A program made the translations under genes and the position numbers. Positions 57,430-64,000 of a stretch of DNA of 64,000 bases are shown here, one piece after another (position 1 is the first letter of the stretch; each line of letters begins with the position of its first letter). Source of the stretch: Stachybotrys elegans (taxonomy: Eukaryota; Ascomycota; Sordariomycetes; Hypocreales; Stachybotryaceae); NCBI GenBank assembly GCA_020746835.1, contig JAGPNK010000001.1, positions 5,208,001-5,272,000 of the forward strand, in the 5' to 3' direction. The notes under the pieces are model-generated. The model was not told where the DNA came from. It did not search any database and saw nothing but the letters and a program-made list of their open reading frames with translations.

Positions 57430-58497
57430 ATGCCCGGCGACGACGACGACGACGACGCCCCGTCCCGCGCAGCAACGACGCACGTCTCAGACCTGCAGGG
57501 CTGGTCTCGCATCCTGCGCTCCCAGCGCCGCCCGCTGCTCACGCACCTCAACGGCGACACGACGTGGCTGCTCCAGATCCCCTACCCGCCGGCCGTCGCT
57601 GCCCCCCGCGGCCGCTCGCACTTCAACGTCCTCCTGGATCCGTGGCTGCAGGGCCCCCAGAGCGACGTCGCCTGGTGGTTCAGCACGCAGTGGCACGTCG
57701 TGCCGCCCGGCGTGGCTACCATGGCGAAGCTGGACGAGGCGCTGCGCGAGGTCGAGGGCGGCGCCTTGGTCGAGGCGCACGAGGGCTCCTATGTCGATGT
57801 CGTTGCCATCTCGCACGAGTTCACCGACCATTGCCATAGAGCTACGCTCGAGGAACTCCCCAAGGGTACGCCCGTCTTCGCCACAGACGTCGCCGCCCAA
57901 CTCATCCGCAGCTGGAACCATTTCGACAAGGTATTTTCCATCCCCGGCCTCTGCGCCGGCATCCCTTGGACAAAACTCCCCGTCGGGCCTTTACCAGACT
58001 GGCTGGGCATCGGCAGCGTCATAACCGAAGGCGACGCGCTGTACTACCACTCTGCGCTCCTCATAGCCTTCGACACCAACTTCCGACCGGGGAAGGACCC
58101 TTCTTCCTCTTCTTCTTCTCCCGCGTCTGCCGAAGCCATCATCTACTCGCCGCACGGCATCAAGAGCCAAGACCTGGCGGGCGTGCCGTCCTGCGGCGTG
58201 AGGACGCTGGCACTGCTGCACGGCCTGCATGACGTGCGCATCTGGATGATGAAGCAGCTCAACCTGGGCGCCCTCAACGGCATCAAGGCCGTCGGGGCGA
58301 GCGGCGCAAGGTACTGGGTCGCGACGCACGACGAGGTCAAGACGGGCGGGGGCTTCATTGCGCCGCTGCTGATGCGCACGCAGTACACGCTCAAGGAGGC
58401 TGTGCGACACCAACACGAGCGGCTGCAGGACCAGGGCAAGGCTCCCCGATATGAGTACCTCGAACTGGGTTCGGGAGACGGCGTCATGTTGGTGTAA
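57430..58497 (+). CDS. Metallo-beta-lactamase-fold hydrolase
   Basis: A single exon, 355 residues, starting at MPGDDDDDD; an open extension upstream lacks an ATG in a good place. After an acidic N-terminus come LNGDTTWLLQIPYP, then HFNVLLDPWLQG and the metal-binding region VVAISHEFTDHCHRATL. That is a variant of HxHxDH: an H, then DHCH, so one histidine position reads E-F-T. YHSALLIAFDTN and IYSPHGIK supply further metal-ligand-like residues. Such divergent MBL-fold proteins are widespread in fungi and mostly uncharacterised. The gene is divergent from the secreted hydrolase and convergent with the GliT-like oxidoreductase only 117 bp away. Activity is unknown. Confidence 0.8.
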   Translation: MPGDDDDDDAPSRAATTHVSDLQGWSRILRSQRRPLLTHLNGDTTWLLQIPYPPAVAAPRGRSHFNVLLDPWLQGPQSDVAWWFSTQWHVVPPGVATMAKLDEALREVEGGALVEAHEGSYVDVVAISHEFTDHCHRATLEELPKGTPVFATDVAAQLIRSWNHFDKVFSIPGLCAGIPWTKLPVGPLPDWLGIGSVITEGDALYYHSALLIAFDTNFRPGKDPSSSSSSPASAEAIIYSPHGIKSQDLAGVPSCGVRTLALLHGLHDVRIWMMKQLNLGALNGIKAVGASGARYWVATHDEVKTGGGFIAPLLMRTQYTLKEAVRHQHERLQDQGKAPRYEYLELGSGDGVMLV

Positions 58498-58614
58498 ATG
58501 TTTTGAATGCACGTAATGAGTATACGGAAGCCAGCTACTGAGACATGTTGTTTAATTGCCCTGCTACGGTTCTTGTTTATTTTTATTTTATTTATTTTTT
58601 ACCCTCCCTCCACT

Positions 58615-59626
58615 TCACAGCTCGTCTTTGGAAGCAAGTTCGTGCTGCAGCTGGCTGACCATGCCCACGGCCGTGAAGCAGCCCATCTGCATCGCTTGCA
58701 GCACCGACTTCATGGGCGTCGCCGCATCGCCCACGGCAAAGCACCCGGCCAGGCTCGTCTCGTTGAACGGCGGGCTGACCTTGACCTCGCCCGACGGCAG
58801 CGTCTCGAGCCCGAGCTGCGCGGCAAACGGCGCCGCCTGCTCGTAGCTCGGGTGGCTCGCGATGAAGCCCTCGACGGCGGTGCTGCCGTCCTCAAACGTC
58901 ATCTCGACGGCCGGGCCCGCGCCCTGGAGCTGGAACCTGGTGTAGCGCCGGTTGTCGATGCGCACCTTTGTGCCGAGGAGCTTGGGCTGCGTCTCGGCTG
59001 CGAGGGCGTCGTTGCCGTTGGTGTAGATGGTGACGCGGTCCGAGAGGCGCTTGGCCATGAGCGAGATGTGCGATACCATGTCGGCAGAGGAGAGGAAGCC
59101 TGTTGCTAGGACGCCCGAGGACTTGGCGCCGCGCTCCTCGAAGCCGTGGCAGAAGAGGCAGTGGAAGCTTTTTTCTTGTCAGTGTATCGTTGGATGATAG
59201 ATGGTTAGGTACGGGAATCACTTACATGCCCTTCCCCCAGCACTCAGCGTAGCCCTCGACCTCCTTCTCGAGCATGTCGCGCACGCCGGTCCCCAGACCA
59301 AGCTTCTTACCACGGTACACGACTCCGTTGTCGTCCACGGCCTCAAAGATCCCCTCTTCGGACTTGCGCACCGTCTTGATGGTCGCCTGGGCAAACTCGA
59401 CCGTGTCGTAGCGCTTCTTTAGATCCTCGCGCACCTTGGCGCGGAAGACGGCCGGGTCGGCGTGGTCGTACCCGGGGACGTTGTGCATGTGTTTTGTGTA
59501 GGCGTTGCGGTATACCCCAGAGTCAATGATGAGACCTGAATAGACCTGGCGCGCGAGGGCAGTGGCAATGGAGAGGCCGCCTGGGCCGCCGCCGATGATG
59601 AGGACGTCGTAGAGCTTGGAGGTCAT
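58615..59626 (-). CDS. GliT-like FAD thioredoxin reductase / dithiol oxidase
   Basis: Two exons (59626-59226, 59167-58615) over a 58-nt intron give 317 residues, the size of low-Mr thioredoxin reductase-like proteins. The FAD motif VLIIGGGPGGLSIATALAR is N-terminal. The redox motif FHCLFCHGFEERG (CxxC, rebuilt across the splice) matches the GliT/HlmI/TdpE group (CLFCHG) rather than housekeeping TrxB (CATC). The second FAD motif is GCFAVGDAATPMKSVLQAMQMG. Relatives close disulfide bridges in epidithiodioxopiperazines and protect the producer. No NADPH-binding GxGxxA motif is obvious in the middle, as in the oxygen-dependent dithiol oxidases. In this window there is no core biosynthetic gene, so the substrate may be another thiol. 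Its promoter has two CGGAGACTTT copies. Confidence 0.88.
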
Positions 59627-59770
59627 TGTGGGAGGTGGTGATGGGGTTTGAATGTCTTTGAGCTGTTGTGTGATTTTGGATGATGTATTGGTGGTGGTTT
59701 CTGGACAGGTCAGGGCCTTTTATACACGGAGCCCATGCCGGACGCAAAGCGAGGTGACACGGAGCCATGC

Positions 59771-59819
59771 CGGAGACTTTCGGGCGCCGACCCACTTTAT
59801 CCGGTCGCTCGGAGACTTT
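59771..59819. promoter_or_regulatory. Direct repeat CGGAGACTTT x2
   Basis: Exact copies at 59771-59780 and 59810-59819, 39 bp apart start to start, lie 145-195 bp upstream of the GliT-like gene. Each includes a CGG half-site. They are candidate sites for the nearby Zn2Cys6 regulator, by inference. Confidence 0.4.
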
Positions 59820-60033
59820 TTTCTGGAGAGAACCGAACCTTGAGAGCTGGTAATAACACACTAGCAGTGCTTTCTTCTCTCGACTCAATAAAAAATATTT
59901 GTAAGGGAGATGAATGAATCTAGCTGCCAAGAATGAAAGATAAATTACGACAAGGAATGAAATGAAAGATATGAAGCGGCAGTACAACGTTGACTCATTT
60001 AGCGGGTTTATCAGCTGATGAAGCAGTCAACGC

Positions 60034-60114
60034 CAAAAAAACAAAAAACAAAACAAAAACAAAAACAAAAAAAAAGAAAGAAAGAAGGAAGGAAAAAAGA
60101 AAGGGAGAAAAAAA
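60034..60114. repeat. A-rich low-complexity tract
   Basis: An almost pure A stretch with interspersed C and G, in ACAAAAAC then GAAAGAAAGAAGG form. Intergenic, with no sign of retroposon structure such as target-site duplications. Confidence 0.8.
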
Positions 60115-60701
60115 CGAGCCAGAGTCACGTCCTAATGCAGCGCTGTAGTATTACGAATGGCTTGGTAGGTATAGAAGTCTTGTGTTTAGGAGAACCATTG
60201 TCACATGTTAAAGATTATGTTAGGTAAGGCCTTGAGTCTATTTGTTTTAATGAAATCCAACCCAGCTTACAACGTACCATACATTGTAGTTACAAGATGA
60301 AGAAATATGAAAAGAAATATTATGAAAACAGCCAAGAAATACACCCTACACCATGGCTATGCTGGCACAGACTATACATGGTCATCATACACCATCATAC
60401 AAGCTCCATCACCTTGTGACAGAGGAATGCAGTAGTGTACGCGGGGCAGCGCCAAGCAGGCAGCCGATGCTCAGAGCGCTGCAGACGCGAGCACCAGCCA
60501 TCCACGCCCGGCGCTGTGCCCGAATCCCATCATCGTACAGCCTGCTTCACCTCCCACACCCCCTTCCGACGCCAAGTGGATAATACAGTGGGTATGTGAG
60601 GACCAGTCCGAGGGGTGGGAGGCAGCGGCCAGGCTGCTCCCAATCCCCTTCCAGGTGTCGAAGTCCCGGCGGTGCACGGGGGGACTCCCTGGGCGGACCT
60701 G

Positions 60702-61784
60702 CTACGAGTCGTCACCCAGCATGATCCAGGCGTCAGAGGGCGTGGGGGCGGCACCGTCATGGACCTCTCGCTGCGAAGGCGAGTCGTCGAGCTCGCTGTC
60801 GGAGAAGAGGTCGTAGTCGTCGTCGATCAGGTCGGGAGGTTGGGACGTGTCGACGTCGAAGGAGGGCTCTGAGCTGGACAGCTCATAGATGACACGAAGG
60901 GGCGCCGAGCTGTGCGAGCTCGAGCGCGAGTGGCTGATGGTTCGTCGGGCTTCCTCGCGGTCCTCGCCCGAAGAAGATTCGGCCGAGGACGAGGGCATGA
61001 GGAACTCGGCGATGGCGCCATCGTGGCCAAGATCAGTGAAGGATAGATCAAGATGCAGAGGCTCGTCGTAGTCGCGACCCTTGTTGGACCTGCGGGATCG
61101 CTTGGCGGGGCGGATCGAGTAGACGGGCTCTTCGTGGGGGATGCTGTTGAGGTCAAAGGCTGGGGCGGCGCGCTCGTCGCCGTCATCGTAGAGGAGGCCC
61201 ATGCGGTACAGCTCGGCGATCTGGGCGTCCTCGTCTCCGGGGATCAGAGGAATGGCAGGCCTGAGGCGGACATTGCCCCGGGAGGTCGAGGCGTCGCGGA
61301 AAGCCTCCTCGCGCTCCAGGGTCGGCCTGCGGACGAGGCGTGCGCGGTCGCTGGGCAGCTGGACGTGACTCTTTGCGAGATCGCGACCCTCGTCGATCGC
61401 CCACCTGGGCGCATGGCGCTTCCCGGTGTCCCTGTAGCCGCGGAAAAGGTCGCTACCGCCGTGGGCATCGATGGCAAAGCCCAGGGTCTTCTCTAGATGC
61501 TGGCGACGGCGGGTGGGTTCAGAGCACGGCTTGCGGGCAGGTTTGCCCGGCGCCGCAGTAGTAGGCACAAATTCGAGCCTGCTGTGGGACGAACAGTCGA
61601 CGCCGAGGTCGCTGCAGTGGACGACTTCGTTGTTCAGGGCATAGCGCTTGGCGGCGGCGCGGATGATGTAGTTGCGCGTGCGGCGCGATGACTTGTTGCC
61701 GCCACGGGCATGCTGTTGGCGTAACGAAGGAGCAAAGACGGCCGGCAGGGCACCGGAGGCGACGCCAGCTGATATATCATCCAT
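60702..61784 (-). CDS. Conserved fungal protein with C-terminal WxxL motif
   Basis: A single exon, 360 residues from the ATG at 61784. The frame is open further upstream, but that part looks like leader. After a short N-terminus there is a basic patch (GGNKSSRRTRNYIIRAAAKR), then mixed disordered sequence with ELYRMGLLYDDG and the SIRPAKRSRRSNKGRD likely nuclear signal. A Ser-rich stretch (SSSAESSSGEDREE) precedes an acidic tail with DDDYDLFSDSELDD. It ends DAWIMLGDDS, a W-x-x-L core flanked by acids, like an Atg8-interacting motif. No known domain is recognisable. I recall similar sequences in other Sordariomycetes, but no function. Confidence 0.75.
   Translation of the reverse strand: MDDISAGVASGALPAVFAPSLRQQHARGGNKSSRRTRNYIIRAAAKRYALNNEVVHCSDLGVDCSSHSRLEFVPTTAAPGKPARKPCSEPTRRRQHLEKTLGFAIDAHGGSDLFRGYRDTGKRHAPRWAIDEGRDLAKSHVQLPSDRARLVRRPTLEREEAFRDASTSRGNVRLRPAIPLIPGDEDAQIAELYRMGLLYDDGDERAAPAFDLNSIPHEEPVYSIRPAKRSRRSNKGRDYDEPLHLDLSFTDLGHDGAIAEFLMPSSSAESSSGEDREEARRTISHSRSSSHSSAPLRVIYELSSSEPSFDVDTSQPPDLIDDDYDLFSDSELDDSPSQREVHDGAAPTPSDAWIMLGDDS
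60726..60737 (-). other. Candidate LIR/AIM motif WIML
   Basis: The four residues Trp-Ile-Met-Leu sit six residues before the stop of the 60702-61784 gene. Asp lies two residues before and Gly-Asp-Asp-Ser follows. This fits [WFY]xx[LIV] with acidic context. Short motifs arise by chance. Confidence 0.4.
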
Positions 61785-62633
61785 GGCAGTGATGCGAACG
61801 ACGACGCGTGGACTGTCTCTAGAAGGAAAAGGGAAATAAGAAGATGGAAGAAGAGGTCGGCTGAACCCGGCGCTGAGGCGGATCGGGGAGGGCGCCGTGG
61901 ACTTGTTCGACGTCAGCTGAGAAGAAGGGGACGTGTGATGAGGCGGAGTCGAAAAAAAGAGTAGTAAAGAGGAAGAGAGCAAAAGGGCGCGCGAGGCCTT
62001 GGTTTAAGACAAGACGAGGGCTTTGAAAATAGAAGAAGGCGAGGAGGAGGGGACGAGGGAAGCTGGGCTGTTGCGCGTGAGCTTATATGGGCGATGAAGA
62101 TAAGGAGCGGCGGACGCTGATTGGGCGAGCGTGAGTCACCGGACGCTTAGCATAGAGTTTGGGGCGTTTTGGGAGGCGCGTGTATGTGGCGATGACGGTG
62201 GCATCCGAAACCTGGGACGCGCGTGACTGTCTGGGCCCTGTGAGTGGGAGTGACTGTGAGTGTGTGTGACGTGACTCACCCGCACTACGCCGGGATGATT
62301 TGTGATTGCACTGCCTTGTTTGCCTGGATGGGATGGAATGGTCCCAGCTGAGAGGCTTCTCGGCATTCCTGCTAGGCAGATAGCCGAGGCGTCTACAGGG
62401 GCCATTCCTTATCAGCTAGCGCCTGCCCCGGATCGCCGACCAGATAGCAGCCCCCACTATAGCCGCCTATGTACGCAATACAAGCCTCCACTGGCTCCAT
62501 TGCCGTTGGCAACCGCTGTAGCTAATTTCGTGTCGCATTGCTACCTGCTTAGGTATGACTCCTCGCCAGCCGTCCTGTACAGCTCGGAAGCGTACTGTAT
62601 TCCAAGAGGGGGGATATGTCTGTTGGATATGAG
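61785..62633. other. Intergenic region between two minus-strand genes
   Basis: This is the promoter side of the preceding gene, with an AGAGTGAG/GTGTGTGAC-rich stretch near 62230-62275. No gene seen. Confidence 0.5.
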
Positions 62634-63973
62634 CTAGATGAGCGATTCAGCCAGGGTCGTATTGAGGAGAGACCGCAACAGGTACAAAAGAGCCCTCCTC
62701 CTCGCTGCATGACTTGTCAGATCAAGGTCATCAAGATCCTCCTCCTCAACGAGATCCGCATTTGTCCGAGGCCCCCCCCCTTGCAGGTCTCGCTTCTTCA
62801 TCATCCTCCGCTCCCTGAGCTCCCTCCTGCACTCATACCGTCGTTGCTGCGCGCTGCACTCGGCACCAAACGGCCATCGTAAATCCTCTTCATCGTCCCG
62901 TGGCCTCAGCATATCTTGGACCCAGAGGAGTACCTCCCCTGGTCCGCAGCAGATTCTTTCTTTCAGGCCCTTTCTCCCTTTGAAGCAGTCGCCGTCTTTC
63001 TTTGTCCGACGCACGCATACCATGTTGTTTGCTGTCCCGTACGCGCTGTGCACCCATTGGTGGCTCGGGGGCATGGAACCGTACTCGCTGCCGCCTAGAA
63101 CATCCTCCTCCCGGCAAATCCTGATGTCGCACGTGTAGCTCGTCATCAGGCACAAGTCTCCTTCTGTGTAGTGCGTATCCAGTTTGATCCTGTATCCGTC
63201 CAGCCCGCTCCCGTACAAGTATCGGAGTTCGTGGCAGTGCATGCACGGGTTAGGCGAGAACATTGTCGAATGCCAGGTCGACTCTTGCTGAGAGGATGCC
63301 TCGTCATTTCCCTGTCCATAGTCAATACACTTGCAGTCCCCGTGTGCTAGGCACACCATCTCTGGTAAGAAGCCGGGACGATGCGCCGGCGCCAATCTGC
63401 TTGCTGGCCCTTGCCGCTGCTTCTCAAATATCGCCCGAAACTCGATGCCCGCACAGCAAAGTTCCCATTGACTGTCAGAGCACTGCTGCCACTATGCGGT
63501 TCCCACTCCAGATATAGCACGACGTGCAGGTCGTTATTCTCGTCGCAATTTTCCGCGAGGCCGAGGCGCGCCCTGGGCCAGGCTGACTCTCCCGTATCCT
63601 GGCATTGCGGCTCGTGGCTGTGATGGCGACAAGTAATCTGGAACGAGTCGAGACATTCTTCGAGAGTCGTCGCCTTGTCGACCGACTTGCGTCTTCGCCA
63701 GAATTTGATGTGATCTTCGATTTGACCCCAGCTTATGTCGACGTGCTCGCACAACACCACCTTGTCCAAACGACCCTCGGAAATTCGATTGCAGCCCGGA
63801 GGTAGGTACCATTCTTGTTCAATGCGTTTCTGCCCCCCGCAATCCCGCAACAGGCGCTGCTGCATTTCCATTTGCCCCCGGACATGAACATCCCATATAC
63901 AGAGCTTTTCGCAAAGTCCATACTTGACTCTGCGGTTAAGTAGGCGGAAAAAGGTTGACGATACATATCTCAA
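62634..63973 (-). CDS. Unrecognised cysteine-rich protein, partial
   Basis: Two open segments appear to belong together: 63973-63430 or so (including FQITCRHHSHEPQC, the VVLYLEWEPHSGSSAL block) and 63365-62634 (MVCLAHGDCKCIDYG, CMHCHELRYLY, CDIRICREEDV, and the RICCGPGEVLLW block). A likely acceptor, TTCTTACCAG, ends just before AGATGGTG near 63365. The donor is not settled. The 5' part also has an acceptor-like CTTAACCGCAG near 63931, so the first exon probably lies beyond the window edge. About 18 cysteines are spread over 400 residues, and the tail is Arg-rich then acidic (LVEEEDLDDLDL). I do not recognise a domain and assign no function. The frames and cysteine pattern are seen; the joining is inferred. 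Confidence 0.55.
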
Positions 63974-64000
63974 ACAGCATAAGTCGGCGACATCATCGCT

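Larger units (their letters stand above)
59627..60701. other. Intergenic region with A-rich tract
   Basis: This lies between two minus-strand genes. It holds CGGAGACTTT repeats near 59771 and 59810, and an A-rich low-complexity tract at 60034-60114. Short ORFs only. Confidence 0.5.

Noticed and set aside
60034..60114. A-rich tract as a retroposon poly(A) tail
   Set aside because: No upstream element body, no target-site duplication and interspersed C/G.

Overview
The window looks like nuclear DNA of a filamentous ascomycete (Pezizomycotina), most likely a Sordariomycete. Protein genes are compact, GC-rich at third positions and split by short introns of about 50-80 nt with GTRNGT donors, CTRAC branch sites and YAG acceptors. 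The gene content is typically fungal: two Zn2Cys6 regulators, a HET/ankyrin gene, a WSC cell-wall protein, SCON-2/MET30 and a p62 dynactin of the Neurospora ro-2 type. No rRNA, CRISPR, IS element or convincing tRNA was found. Species cannot be named from the sequence alone. Wherever I rebuilt a spliced gene I checked that exon lengths sum to a multiple of three.

Layout. 0-2.5 kb: no intact gene, only a broken DUF924-type relic. 2.7-6.7 kb: a small multi-pass membrane protein and a large conserved fungal protein. 9-20.5 kb is a housekeeping block: dynactin p62, ribosomal protein eS7, a WSC/GPI-type surface protein, twinfilin, the mitochondrial succinate/fumarate carrier and the sulfur controller SCON-2. 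23-26.8 kb: a CHZ-motif protein, pseudouridine synthase Pus1 and Mediator subunit 22. 27.4-30.5 kb: an ankyrin-HET gene with an in-frame stop and no proper 5' end.

30.9-38.5 kb is a carbohydrate-flavoured group: an MFS sugar transporter, a divergently transcribed Zn2Cys6 regulator, a strongly codon-biased cytosolic GH5 glycosidase and a DUF3431 membrane protein. 40-47.6 kb: a type-I membrane protein, a bestrophin-family anion channel and a DHA-type MFS exporter. 49.7-59.6 kb is the most interesting stretch: a regulator with two tandem Zn2Cys6 clusters, a sugar-type MFS transporter, a secreted alpha/beta hydrolase, a metallo-beta-lactamase-fold protein and a GliT-like FAD dithiol oxidoreductase. 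This could be a small co-regulated pathway, but no NRPS, PKS or other core enzyme is present. The right end holds a fungal protein ending in a LIR/AIM-like motif and an unrecognised cysteine-rich gene that runs to the window edge.

Long gene-free stretches (6.7-9.1, 16.6-18.3, 20.4-23.1, 41.2-44.2 and 47.6-49.7 kb) carry only low-complexity tracts and short chance ORFs.
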